Source: Mesostigma viride
Lineage: Eukaryota; Streptophyta; Mesostigmatophyceae; Mesostigmatales; Mesostigmataceae
Reading direction: 5' to 3'
NCBI GenBank assembly: GCA_009746045.1
Contig: RPFO01002233.1
Coordinates: forward strand, 29,945 to 93,944
DNA: 64,000 nucleotides
The notes beneath the pieces were generated by a model that saw only the letters and a list, made by a program, of their open reading frames with translations, searched no databases and had not been told where the DNA came from. A program made the position numbers and the translations under genes. Shown here piece by piece: positions 52,249 to 64,000 of this stretch. Position 1 is the first letter of the stretch; each line of letters begins with the position of its first letter.

Positions 52249-55200
52249 CTACTCAACAGGTCTCTTCTTGGCCAAGTTCGTGAGCCGTTTCTCGACGTCT
52301 GTCGGAATGGTCAAGATGGCCTGGCGATTGTTAGCTGGGTTGACAACAATGGTGTGTTCGAACCCCGCGTCCATGCACAGGTAGCAATTGACCAAGTTTG
52401 GCTGTTCAGCTTGCGCATCGGCGTCCATTTTGAACATCGTCGCCATACCCGGAAATCTGTCCCAGTAGCGCACCCCCACCACCCATTGTCCCTTACGGAA
52501 CAACTCCCTATCGACCTTGCCGTTTCTGTCGGCCACTCGCCTCACGAAAGTAGCGGCCACCTGATAAGGCTCCTGCAAGACTTCCGCTAGCCAATATGGA
52601 TGATCTGGATCGTGGGACTCATCACCAGAGTAGGACTCGACGGCAAAAATGTCTCGCAGCTTCAGTCTCCTTCCCATCATCGTCCTCTCTGCCTGTAGTC
52701 TGTTCAGTCGCGTCCCTGCGTGCCCCCCTTGTCCGTTTGGGTTCCTTTGCACTGGCTCCCCCAGTTTGTGGAGCTTCATCCGAGCACCTCCCACATTCCA
52801 GCCGTCCATGTCGGTCCACTCCTTTCGACAATCCCACCACCTTTCCTCGGCGCACGCACCGCCACAATAGCAGGAATACTGGCGCAGCATTAAGCGCGTC
52901 ACATTCGACTTGTCCATGCGCCACCAGTGCGCCTTCTTCACTCCTTTGATTTCGCCGCGCCCTGGGCTGTAAGGAAGCACCTGCGCGTCGAAGACAAGAT
53001 TTGCACAAGGGAAAGTTGAAGTTACGAGACCATCGAGCTAGTTGTGTTTTATTAAGCACTCCTGATCGCCAGGACTCCAAGAACGCCCTAGAAACGACGG
53101 CCGGCGTAACTATTCCCTGAACGAGGACTGTACACTTAATTACCTCGGGGAACTCGAAGAAGTTACGCCTGGTCGTTGTGGTCCCGCCCACCGCCCCCGA
53201 CGCCAGATTCTCCACCAACTGGGCGGCCGTCTGTTTGTCCTGGTTCTCTTCCCTGATGTGCCACCTCCTCAACATGCACTTCACAGTCCCACCAGCTCCA
53301 TCCACCTCCCCCTTTCCGTGCTGCTCCCCAAAGTAATTCCACTCAAATGACTCCAGGTGCGGATCCTCCGTCAGCAGCCGGGCCACTTCCGCGATCACAT
53401 TCCTTGACTTGAACTGCATGGAGCAATTGTCCGACCACCCAATGAAGCGCTTCACCTCTACCCCTTCTGACCGTAGTGTCGCCAGGATTTTGAGGATAGC
53501 AAAACGGAGGGCCCGCCCGTCCCTTTTCATTCCGCCCTGTCCGATGAAGTGAAACTCCCTTCTCACGACCTTTCCCGACGCTGGATCCAAGTAGCGCACG
53601 ATCCAGGGCATAAGGACGAATGTGACTGGATGCCAATACTGTGCTTGGAGATTGTGATAGGTGTAAGACTGGTAGTTCTCGGCGTAATCTGTGTGGCATA
53701 CAAGGTCCCCCACCCGCATCCTTGAGAGACATTCCTTGGAGGCGTCCGCTTGCCACCACGCGTTGAAGCAATGCTGGATGAAGTCCGGCCACTTGTCCAC
53801 AATTGCCTCCTTTAGCTCCGTTGGTGTGGACTTGACGTCGACTTGCGTCAATCGCTGCCCACCAGCCTTTGCGATCTCGTCACAGTCGTCCTGCATATGC
53901 GCAGTGTGCACATACAGAAAAGACATCAACTTCGACCCACCAATGACCTGTAGAAAGAAAAAAGACAGGACCTCAGGAAAAATTGAAAAAGAAACGCCTT
54001 GGGGCGCAACCACTCCACTAAAAATTACCTCTGGCCCAAGAACTTCAGGAAACATTGCAAAAGAAACGCCTTGGGGCGCAACCACTCCACTAAAAATTAC
54101 CTCTGGCCCAAGAACCGCACCCGGCGGCACATCCTGCATCTCGTATCTGGTCCATGAAATCAGGTGGTTGGAAGCCTCCTCCCGTTCGCATAACATGAAG
54201 TTCCGAATTCCACACTTGGGAGCCAGGCAAGTGCCCAACACACAAGCCTTACGCCGGATCGAGCAAACCCCCAACTCCTCGCCCAGGTCATGATCGGGCA
54301 CCCCTTCCTCGTCGTCCAGCACCCTCCCATGCATGGGCAGATCCTCAAGTTCGCCCTGAAAAGGCTGAACCTGCGGCCGCGACGACCCCACAGACGACCT
54401 CGAACCTCCCCCCTCCCTCATCCCCTCCACCTCACAAGTAAACTTGTTCACCCACTCTGTCGTGTGAGTGGCTTTGAAAATGGAACATGTGGGCACGGAC
54501 GACCCCACGTCGAGCTGGCTACCATGATCGCACGCGTGGCATTCAGGTCCGCACTCGCATCTGGCATGAAAAGTTGCACGAAATTTGGCCAACCCCCCAA
54601 CCATGGACTGCATGGTAGTGTGGTGCTGGCATGCGCACAAGTTCCGCATTTTCCACCGCCCCTTGACGCATGCGGGCATATGCTTGCAAAAAGTAGTGTA
54701 TCCCACATGAACTGTGCTCTTCTGATTCGTGCGTAGCATTGACATCCCTGCCTCCGTCTCCAAAATCACCTGATTTCCCCCCCTCACACCCTCCTCTCCC
54801 TCCCCCCCCCCCCTCCCTACTGTCCATCCGCCGCGGTGGCTTCAACTCCGGATGGCGGGAAATGAACACTTCGTAAATCTTCGACTTGGAGACAGTATAG
54901 TAGCGCGCACCCTCCGAAAACGCTAGTGTATGTTTGTAATCCTTTCTGGTCCATTCACAATGAACATCCTTCATGTTCGGAGACGCCCGCGTCAAGTTAT
55001 CATCCCTCCAGCACGCTTGTATCAGGGCAATGACTTCCGTCGGAAGCTCGTCTTTCCTCCTCCTCCTCTCTGGCGCACTCATCAAAAGGTCGTCCTCCCC
55101 TTCTTCCATTCCATCCCTGTGACCCCGAACAGTTGCGACAAAGCGCCTGTCAATCCCGAACGCGCGCTCCACAATCCTGTCCGGGACGCCCTCCATTGCC

Positions 55201-55733
55201 TTCGTAACAAGTCCACACAAGGCCCACCTAAGCCCACGATCCTTCTCAGATGTTCCCAAGTCGCCAAAAGCCTTCTTGATGTTATCCCGAAGAGATTCCG
55301 CCCAATTTTCAGGAAGCCCGCCGTCACAGTTCTTCCTCTTCTTAATGCCGTTGCTCTCCGCCACCATGGCATTTAGTCTTGAAGCTGCGCAAGACAGAAC
55401 CTCCGCGCTCATCTCTGGCGTCCTGTGGTTGTTTGCTTTCACGCGTTCCGCCATGATAGGAAAGATGTCATTGGCAATTTTGTACCCCTTGTTCTCGATG
55501 TACTTGTCGCTCCAGAGACCGCGAAGTGCAGGCTCCCGGTCGTCATTGGACAAGGGACGCGAACCGTCGGAAACGGCCCCCCGCCCCGATCGCGCCATCA
55601 GACTTTGGTCAGACGGCAGCTGATTTTTTTCGCCTCTTAATCCCGCGGCACCGAAAGCCCTGAGGATGAGTAATGATAAATAATCACCATTAAAGACACG
55701 ACGAAAACGATGGGCATCAAACAAGAACGACAA
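52249..55733 (-). CDS. multi-exon DDE-type transposase candidate with HGKGxxDGxGG motif
   Basis: The N-terminal exon runs from 55733 (or the Met at 55598, MARSGRGAV) to about 54840: DNIKKAFGDL, RRRRKDELPTEVIALIQACW, YYTVSKSKIYEVFISRHPEL. A frame change in a G/C-rich tract at 54775-54840 (short intron or homopolymer variation) leads to CKHMPACVKGRW...CACQHH. Intron 54100-53948 (GAG|GTAATT ... TTCTACAG). Catalytic exon: VCHTDYAENYQSYTYH, FIGWSDNCSMQFKSRN and EQHGKGEVDGAGGTVKC, with acidic residues placed as in DDE/D enzymes. Intron 53143-52981 (GAG|GTAATT ... GACGCGCAG). The last exon contains CYCGGACAEERWW and a BAH-like YWLAEVLQEPYQVAATFV, stop at 52249. The superfamily is not resolved. Total about 1000 residues. 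Confidence 0.65.
53969..54115 (-). repeat. two 72-bp tandem copies spanning an intron's 5' splice site
   Basis: CTTCAGGAAACATTGCAAAA... and CCTCAGGAAAAATTGAAAAA... units, each carrying GAAACGCCTTGGGGCGCAAC and the donor context CCAGAG|GTAATT. The duplication therefore provides a second potential 5' splice site inside the intron. Confidence 0.75.
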
Positions 55734-55744
55734 GCGTCATTAAT

Positions 55745-56300
55745 AACGCCGGCCGGCGCAACTGGATACATGTAAACCATACAAAAGTGATTTTATGAAA
55801 CACATACAGTTTGTCATTAATAACGACGGCCGGCGTAACTCGGGCGCAATTAAAAACCATTAAGAAGCAACTCAGGATATGCAGGCAGAAATCCTTCAGG
55901 TGTAAAAAAGATGTACAAACACACTTTTGGTAATGGGGCCTGATTGCGCAACTGCAAGATACCATTGGAAACGCCGGCCGGCGCAACTGGATGCATGTAC
56001 ATAAACCATACAAAAGTGATTTGCACAAAACCCCTACAATTTGTCATGAGTAACGACGGCCGGCGTAACTCGGTTGCATTTGAAAACCACAAAGAAGCAA
56101 CTCAGGTAGTGAAGGCGGAAATCCCAGAGGTGATAAAATGTTTACCAACACAAAATGTTGATAAGCGTGCAAGCTTTTGCAAGTGCGCGCAAGATACCAT
56201 TGGAAACGCCGGCCGGCGCAACTGGAACACCAAAACAAAAAACTTGATTTGCACGAAACCCATTCAGTTCGTCATGGATAACGACGGCCGGCGCAACTTC
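55745..56300 (-). repeat. array of about 225-bp repeats with a palindromic GCCGGC motif
   Basis: Two and a half units upstream of the transposase gene. On the minus strand GTTGCGCCGGCCGGCGTTTC and GTTACGCCGGCCGTCGTTA alternate, six motif copies in all (near 55751, 55831, 55976, 56055, 56210, 56284), with conserved flanks such as TCATGACAAATTGTA and CCAATGGTATCTTGC. Confidence 0.85.
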
Positions 56301-56589
56301 ATGGCACTCACCACTTTCACCAAATGCCATGTCGCCATTATATTGAGGAAAGCGAAGTATGCCCACTTGAAGCTGTGGTCTGCAGAACATTGACACAAAA
56401 TATGCATGGTATTTCAAGCAATGAATGCTATGTGTCAGGCATCAATGTCTTTATTGTATCCAAATGTGGTTAGGACGGAGGTTTACATTGGTTGCTATTT
56501 TAAGACAATGGCGTATAACCAAACATTGCACACACTCAAGAGTGTACTTATGCTGAACTGGAAAGGAACATTAAACCCCAATAAGGTAG

Positions 56590-56760
56590 ATATTTTTCTT
56601 TTACATTTTAATTTTTTATATACTACTTTATATAATATTATATTATATTATATTATATTATGCTATATTATGTTATATGAAATAACATTAAAATTAACAT
56701 AAAATTAAAATTATATATTAATTATAGTATATTATATAATTTATATTATATATTATATTC
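56590..56760. repeat. AT-rich (TATTA)n tract
   Basis: About 170 bp almost wholly A/T with TATTATATTATATTA repeats; no gene. Confidence 0.8.
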
Positions 56761-57329
56761 ACGATGCTCTGTGTATTAATGACATATCAGACACACCTAC
56801 ATCACATCGCCTTGATGTTTCCGTTGTATGGGTCCGGTCGGGCGTTGGTAGCTGGTCGACAACAATTCTACATTTCCTAAAAAAAAATGCGACCGTGCCT
56901 ACATTCGAAGGCGCGCTGTGGCTGACCTGAACTATCGGTGAACACCTCGGCGTCACTTGACCGGCCTAGGTTGACATTTCGGCAGAGTAACGCTGCTTAA
57001 AGGATCCTTGCGTAGTTCGCGCGATTTGGCTCTTTATATATGTTTTTGGAGACGACGAGCAAGCATCCGATTGGTCAGCCAATTCCTGTCCAGTCCTCGG
57101 ACAGTGTCCAATCCGGTGCTTGGGATCCAGAAAACGTGCTCGAGCCTGGCCACTCTGTCGCGGGCGCCGCGCTAGTGGCGTCGCGCCCAAACCTGACCAG
57201 GCCATAGGAAAGGGCGGGGGCGAATGCAAGAATTATTGTTATATCCTGACCTGTCCTGGGGAAGGTCCGGGGCGAATGCAAGAATTAATATACCTGCGTA
57301 TGCAACCAACACGGCCGATCCACATACAT
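56761..57329. other. no gene seen
   Basis: Contains two direct copies of GGGGCGAATGCAAGAATTA (57221 and 57271 region). Otherwise unassigned. Confidence 0.35.
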
Positions 57330-58560
57330 AATCCGACTGAGCTGGACGGTACGGACCAAATTTCGGTGCAAATTGAGGCCCAAAAGCTATGTCGGCATGG
57401 TGCGCGCACCCCTTGCGGTAGGGGCCATGGCGACTGCCTTTAGACGAAACGTGACAAATCTGGCACGCGGAAAGCAGAAATGCTCGATTGTTGGAGAAAA
57501 TTAGTTACTGATTCTAATTTATGGCGGGATGGTTGCGATCTATAATGTCGCGGGCTTTTTTTCTTTGCCATCGGCAGGGGGGGTCCGGCCTGAATTTCTG
57601 TCGGGATGAATAAAGTATATTGGATGCCTGCCGGGTTGATTGTCGATTGTTGCCAGTTTTGATGGTCGTAAGGAAAGCTAGTTTAATGATGTTTCTAAAG
57701 CCGTAAAAATTCCCGCTGCTATCTTTACCTTTCCCGTCATTTTGCGGTAAGATAACATTAGCCCTGCGCGATGCGTACTGCCCAACCACTCCATGAAAGG
57801 GTGGACTTTCTTGTGCGCCTGGGCACGAATAAATGCCCGTTATGGTACGTTCTTGTGTTAAACGTCTTAAGCTTGCGTTTTCCTGCTTTCTTACCTCGTT
57901 GAGCGTAAGCTTTTTGCCTTCTTTCCGGCCAGATGCAGCCAGAAAGTTGCGGGTCCTGGCGCTGCATCGCTGGATTCCTGGGTGTCTTTTAGCTAGTTAA
58001 TCGTCTGTGACGTGGCTGGCTTTCTGCAGCGCGTGGCCCGCAACCTGTCGGGAAGGTGTAATGCTTTTATTTCCATGCTTCTCTGAAATTTCTTTTGCTT
58101 TATAGACAGTTGTGTTCGAGGAAATTCACGCGGTCTTCCTAAGCAGCGGCATCATTTTCCCCAGACACTGACGAGCTGGCACCTGTCTCCTAAAGAGAGC
58201 GGCTCGTGCTTGTTAGAAAGGAGGCAGTGTGCATTTTGCGGGACACAATGCTTTGGTGGCACATGCGTCAGGTAGGCTGTTCCAATGGTCTCTTCACCTT
58301 TCCCACTGAGTAAATGTTAGCATTTGTCATGCTAACCAGAGCAGCTAGCCACAGGTTGGCTGGATAAAAAGTCAGCTTATTTTCTCTTTATATACTGCGT
58401 GTGTGGTCCTCCACGTGTCCGGCTTGTTGGGCATTTTGGAAGAGGGTTTATAATGTGTTGTTGGGTGGAACAACTTGGTTGTTGGCACAAAATCACACAT
58501 TATTAGCCTGAGATAGGCATGACATATGCTGCTCAGGCGTGTCGTCCTACCAGCCTTGTT
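57330..58560 (+). mobile_element. diverged relative of the TTAA element, right end lost
   Basis: Collinear patches match 34430-35260. They are GGTGCGCGCACCCCT..GG..GGCCATGGCGAC (57395-57432), CCATGAAAG..TTTCTTGTGCGCCTGGGC (57790-57825), and AATGCCCGTTATGGTACG (57833-57850). GTGTTCGAGGAAATTCACGCGG and CTAAGCAGCGGCATCATT (58110-58154) follow. No terminal TTAA pair was found; the minisatellite begins where the right part should be. Confidence 0.5.
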
Positions 58561-58614
58561 GTTAAGGGTAGACTCACAAGGCTGGCTGTGCCGATGGAGG
58601 GGTGGGGCGTGCTA

Positions 58615-59385
58615 GCCCCCCCCACACCCACGCATGCATGCTAGCCCACCCCCACACCCACGCATGCATGCTAGCCCCGGCCCCGGCCCCCCCACACCCA
58701 CGCATGCATGCTAGCCCCCCCCACACCCACGCATGCATGCTAGCCCACACTCACACCCACGCATGCATGCTAGCCCACCCCCACACCCACGCATGCATGC
58801 TAGCCCCCCACACACCCACGCATGCATGCCAGCCCCCCCACACACCCACGCATGCATGACCGCCCCCCCCCACACCCACGCATGCATGCTAGCCCACCCC
58901 CACACCCACGCATGCATGCTAGCCCCCCCACACACCCACGCATGGATGCCAGCCCCCACACACACCCACGCATGCATGACAGCCCCCCCACACACCCACG
59001 CATGCATGCTAGCCCCCCACACACACCCACGCATGCATGCCAGCCCCCATACACACCCACGCATGCATGCCAGCCCCCCCCACACTTACGCATGCATGCT
59101 AGCCCCCCACACACACCCACGCATGCATGCCAGCCCCCCCCACACCCACGCATGCATGCCAGCCCCCCCCACACTTACGCATGCATGCTAGCCCCCCACA
59201 CACACCCACGCATGCATGCCAGCCCCCCCCCACACCCACGCATGCAGGCTAGCCCAACCCCACACCCACGCATGCATGCCAGCCCACCCCCACACCCACA
59301 CGTGCATGCCAGCCCACCCCCACACCCACGCATGCATGCCAGCCCACCCCCACACCCACGCGTGCATGCCAGCCCACCCCTAGCT
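58615..59385 (+). repeat. 30-bp minisatellite (CACACCCACGCATGCATGCTAGCCC)
   Basis: About 26 units of CCCCACACCCACGCATGCATG(C)(T/C)AGCC with small length changes in the C run. The self-complementary GCATGC core makes both strands similar. Open frames here are repeat artefacts. Confidence 0.95.
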
Positions 59386-59635
59386 TGAGCGTGCTTGTAA
59401 AGTTTTTGCATGGTTTATTAAAATGAGTGGAATATGTATTTATTGCATTAAATGTTAATTTTATTGATCATGAATGAAAATGGTCAACATTGCCGAAGTG
59501 CCCCTAAATTGCTCAATATTGTGTGCTCAAGAATTCAATGAGGATTGTCATCATGGAAACCCGCACAAATTCACGATTCCGGGCATGCATGTGAAAGTAT
59601 CAAGAACAATTTTCAATTAAGAATGGTATCTCATT
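59386..59635. other. unique spacer between two satellites
   Basis: No gene. Confidence 0.5.
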
Positions 59636-62600
59636 GTTCCATGAATCAATATGACTCCATGTACGTAGACAAGCCATGATGACCCCATGGGAGCCTGAAT
59701 CCTCATCATTAAATACATAAATGCCACCCATGTACGTAGACGGGCCATGATGACACCAATGGAGCCTGAATCCTCATCATTAATTACATAAATGCCAACC
59801 ATGTACATACACGGGCAATGATGACACCATGGGAGCCTGAATCCTCATCATTAATTACATAAATGCCAACCATGTACGTAGGCCAGCCATGATGACACTG
59901 TGGGAGCCTGAATCCTCATCATTAATTTCATACATGCCAACAACACGTAGACGGGCCATAATGACACCACGGGAGCCTGAATCCTGATCATTTTTTTTTC
60001 TTTGACATCCATGTACGTAGGCCAGCCATGATGACACCATGGGAGCCTGAATCCTCATCATTTTTTTTCTGAGACATCCATGTACGTAGGCCAGCCATGA
60101 TGACACCATGGGAGCCTGAATCCTCATCATTTTTTTCTGAGACATCCATGTACGTAGGCCAGCCATGATGACACCATGGGAGCCTGAATCCTCATCATTA
60201 AATACATACATGCCATCCATGTACGTAGACAGGCCATGATGACACCATGGGAGCCTGAATCCTCTCATTTTTTTTCTTGACATCCATGTACATACGTAGG
60301 CCAGCCATGATGACACCATGGAGCCTGAATCCTCATCATTAATTACATACATAAATGCCATGATCATCAATGACCCCATGGGAGCCTGAATCCTCATCAT
60401 TAAATACATAAATGCCACGGTCCATGTACGTAGACGGGCCATGATGACACCAATGGAGCCTGAATCCTCATCATTAATTACATAAATGCCAACCATGTAC
60501 ATACACGGGCAATGATGACACCATGGGAGCCTGAATCCTCATCATTAATTACATAAATGCCAACCATGTACGTAGGCCAGCCATGATGACACTATGGGAG
60601 CCTGAATCCTCATCATTAATTTCTAACCATGTAGTAGGGCCATAATGACACCACGGGAGCCTGAATCCTCATCATTTTTTTTTCTACATCCATGTACGTA
60701 GGCCAGCCATGATGACACCATGGGAGCCTGAATCCTCATCATTTTTCTAACATCCATGTACGTAGGCCAGCCATGATGACACCATGGGAGCCTGAATCCT
60801 CATCATTTACATACATGCATCCATGTACGTAGACAGCCATGATGACACCATGGGAGCCTGAATCCTCATCATTTATTCTTGCCATCCATGTACGTAGACG
60901 CCATGATGACACCATGGGAGCCTGAATCCTCATCATTTTTTTCTTTGACATCCATGTACGTAGAGCCATGATGACACCATGGGAGCCTGAATCTCATCAT
61001 TAATTACATACATGCCATCCATGTACGTAGACAGCCATGATGACACCATGGGAGCCTGAATCCTCATCATTTACATATGCCTCCATGTACGTAGACGGCC
61101 ATGATGACACCATGGGAGCCTGAATCCTCATCATTTACTATTCATCCATGTACGTAGGCCAGCCATGATGACACCATGGGAGCCTGAATCCTCATCATTA
61201 ATTACATACATGCCAACCATGTACGTAGACGCCATGATGACACCATGGGAGCCTGAATCCTCATCATTAATTACATAAATGCATCCATGTACGTACACGG
61301 GCATGATGACACCATGGGAGCCTGAATCCTCATCATTTTTTCTTGACATCCATGTACGTAGGCCAGCCATGATGACACCATGGGAGCCTGAATCCTCATC
61401 ATTAATTACATACATGCCATCCATGTACGTAGACAAGCCATGATGACACCATGGGAGCCTGAATCCTCATCATTACTATTACATTGCCATCCATGTACGT
61501 AGACAGCCATGATGACACCATGGGAGCCTGAATCCTCATCATTTTACATTGCATCCATGTACTAGTAGGCAGCCATGATGACACCATGGGAGCCTGAATC
61601 CTCATCATTAATTACATAAATGCCAACCATGTACGTAGACAGCCATGATGACACCATGGGAGCCTGAATCCTCATCATTAATTACATTGCCATCCATGTA
61701 CGTAGACGCCATGATGACACCATGGGAGCCTGAATCCTCATCATTTTATTCCTTGACATCCATGTACTAGTAGGCCAGCCATGATGACACCATGGGAGCC
61801 TGAATCCTCCTTTAATTACATAAATGCCAACCATGTACGTAGACAGCCATGATGACACCATGGGAGCCTGAATCCTCATCATTAATTACATAAATGCCAT
61901 CCATGTACGTAGACGGGCCATGATGACACCATGGGAGCCTGAATCCTCATCATTAATTACATATGCCAACCATGTACTAGTAGGCAAGCCATGATGACAC
62001 CATGGGAGCCTGAATCCTCATCATTAATTACATAAATGCCATCCATGTACGTAGACGCCATGATGACACCATGGGAGCCTGAATCCTCATCATTAATTAC
62101 ATAAATGCCAACCATGTACGTAGGCCAGCCATGATGACACCATGGGAGCCTGAATCCTCATCATTAATTACATAACATCCATGTACGTAGACCAAGCCAT
62201 GATGACACCATGGGAGCCTGAATCCTCATCATTTTTTCTGACATCCATGTACGTAGGCCAGCCATGATGACACCATGGGAGCCTGAATCCTCATCATTAA
62301 TTACATACAGCCATCCATGTACGTAGGCAGCCATGATGACACCATGGGAGCCTGAATCCTCATCATTTTACATATGCCACATCCATGTACGTAGACAGCC
62401 ATGATGACACCATGGGAGCCTGAATCCTCATCATTAATTACATAATGCCAACCATGTACGTAGACCAGCCATGATGACACCATGGGAGCCTGAATCCTCA
62501 TCATTAATTACATAATGCCAACCATGTACGTAGACAGCCATGATGACACCATGGGAGCCTGAATCCTCATCATTAATTACATAATGCCATCCATGTACGT

Positions 62601-64000
62601 AGACAGCCATGATGACACCATGGGAGCCTGAATCCTCATCATTTAATTCTACATGCCATCCATGTACGTAGGCCATGATGACACCATGGGAGCCTGAATC
62701 CTCATCATTAATTACATAATGCCAACCATGTACGTAGACAGCCATGATGACACCATGGGAGCCTGAATCCTCATCATTTTACATTGACATCCATGTACGT
62801 AGACCCATGATGACACCATGGGAGCCTGAATCCTCATCATTTTACATACATCCATGTACGTAGGCCAGCCATGATGACACCATGGGAGCCTGAATCCTCA
62901 TCATTAATTACATAATGCCATCCATGTACGTAGACAGCCATGATGACACCATGGGAGCCTGAATCCTCATCATTACTATTCTAATCCATGTACGTAGACG
63001 CCATGATGACACCATGGGAGCCTGAATCCTCATCATTAATTACATTGCATCCATGTACTAGTAGGCAGCCATGATGACACCATGGGAGCCTGAATCCTCA
63101 TCATTAATTACATAATGCCATCCATGTACGTAGACAGCCATGATGACACCATGGGAGCCTGAATCCTCATCATTTACTATTTGACATCCATGTACGTAGA
63201 GCCATGATGACACCATGGGAGCCTGAATCCTCATCATTAATTACATTGCATCCATGTACTAGTAGGCCAGCCATGATGACACCATGGGAGCCTGAATCCT
63301 CATCATTAATTACATACATGCCAACCATGTACGTAGAGGGCCATGATGACACCATGGGAGCCTGAATCCTCATCATTTTACATAATGCCAACCATGTACG
63401 TAGACAGCCATGATGACACCATGGGAGCCTGAATCCTCATCATTTTTTCTTGACATCCATGTACTAGTAGGCCAGCCATGATGACACCATGGGAGCCTGA
63501 ATCCTCATCATTTACATACATGCATCCATGTACGTAGACAGCCATGATGACACCATGGGAGCCTGAATCCTCATCATTAATTACATAATGCCATCCATGT
63601 ACGTAGACGGCCATGATGACACCATGGGAGCCTGAATCCTCATCATTTACTATTCTTGACATCCATGTACGTAGGCCAGCCATGATGACACCATGGGAGC
63701 CTGAATCCTCCATTAATTACATAAATGCCAACCATGTACGTAGACAAGCCATGATGACACCATGGGAGCCTGAATCCTCATCATAATTACATAAATGCCA
63801 TCCATGTACGTAGACGGGCCATGATACACCATGGGAGCCTGAATCCTCATCATTACTTATTCCTTGACATCCATGTACGTAGGCCAGCCATGGAGGACAC
63901 CATGGGAGCCTGAATCCTCCTCATTAATTACATAAATGCCAACCATGTACGTAGACAAGCCATGATAGACCCCATGGGAGCCTGAATTCCTCATCATTAA
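59636..64000 (+). repeat. satellite of about 70 bp, running off the window
   Basis: Roughly 60 tandem units built around GCCATGATGACACCATGGGA, GCCTGAATCCTCATCATT and CCATGTACGTAG. A variable linker follows, either TAATTACATAAATGCCA or TTTTTTCTGACAT. Indels concentrate in the linker and next to GTAGAC/GTAGGC. The linker types tend to alternate, suggesting a higher-order pattern of two or three units. Minus-strand open frames are repeat artefacts. Confidence 0.95.

Noticed and set aside
58602..59411. CRISPR-like regular repeats and open frames of HACMLAPP type
   Set aside because: Units are contiguous tandem repeats without unique spacers; the frames are open only because of the repeat.
59617..63713. 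Many minus-strand ORFs of MMRIQAPMVSSWL type
   Set aside because: Tandem satellite read through; frames shift with linker indels and there is no start or stop conservation.

Overview
The window is eukaryotic nuclear DNA dominated by transposable elements. The only clear host gene is intron-rich and GC-rich. The mix of families (chromodomain Ty3/gypsy, a Ty1/copia-like element, Kolobok-like TTAA transposons, a LINE with a restriction-like endonuclease, large multi-gene DNA transposons) and the short GT-AG introns best fit a green alga or a similar unicellular eukaryote. That assignment is an inference. There are no bacterial operons, rRNA genes, complete tRNA genes or CRISPR arrays.

Positions 72-38171 form one nested stack whose insertion order can be read from target-site duplications. 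A Kolobok-like DNA transposon (72-38171, TTAA on both sides, decayed transposase) received a minus-strand chromodomain gypsy element (2589-36735, TSD CCTGC, 585-bp LTRs). That gypsy element received three insertions: a copia-like element in its gag gene (14784-32848, TSD CCATG, 698-bp LTRs), a 1.9-kb TTAA element in its 5' LTR (34397-36288), and a 2.5-kb segment in a 3' accessory ORF (5354-7845, GATC on both sides). The copia-like element was itself hit twice: by a 9-kb three-gene DNA transposon inside pol (20671-29705) and by an 882-bp perfect palindrome in the RNase H end (30418-31299, TSD CCCTG). LTR pairs are about 99.5% identical or better, so the whole pile-up is recent, yet the coding regions carry many single-base frameshifts.

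Right of the stack lie a degraded LINE reverse transcriptase (about 38240-39030) and a probable host gene on the minus strand (about 48576 to 39964). Its exons encode a targeting-like N-terminus, a membrane segment and armadillo-type repeats. Its introns hold a 600-bp direct-repeat pair and a MITE. From 50.8 to 56.4 kb there is a second unclassified DNA-transposon region: a multi-exon minus-strand transposase with an HGKGxxDGxGG motif, an upstream repeat array that shares a palindromic motif with two of its introns, and two small divergent ORFs.

The right end holds another relative of the TTAA element (about 57.3-58.55 kb), a 30-bp minisatellite (58.6-59.4 kb) and a roughly 70-bp satellite that runs off the window (59.6-64.0 kb).

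The most unusual observations are an integrase-protease-reverse transcriptase domain order in the copia-like element, a small ORF with an RNase H1 hybrid-binding (viroplasmin-type) domain in the gypsy leader, the 882-bp palindrome carrying a tRNA-like T-arm, and the motif shared by transposase introns and the upstream array.
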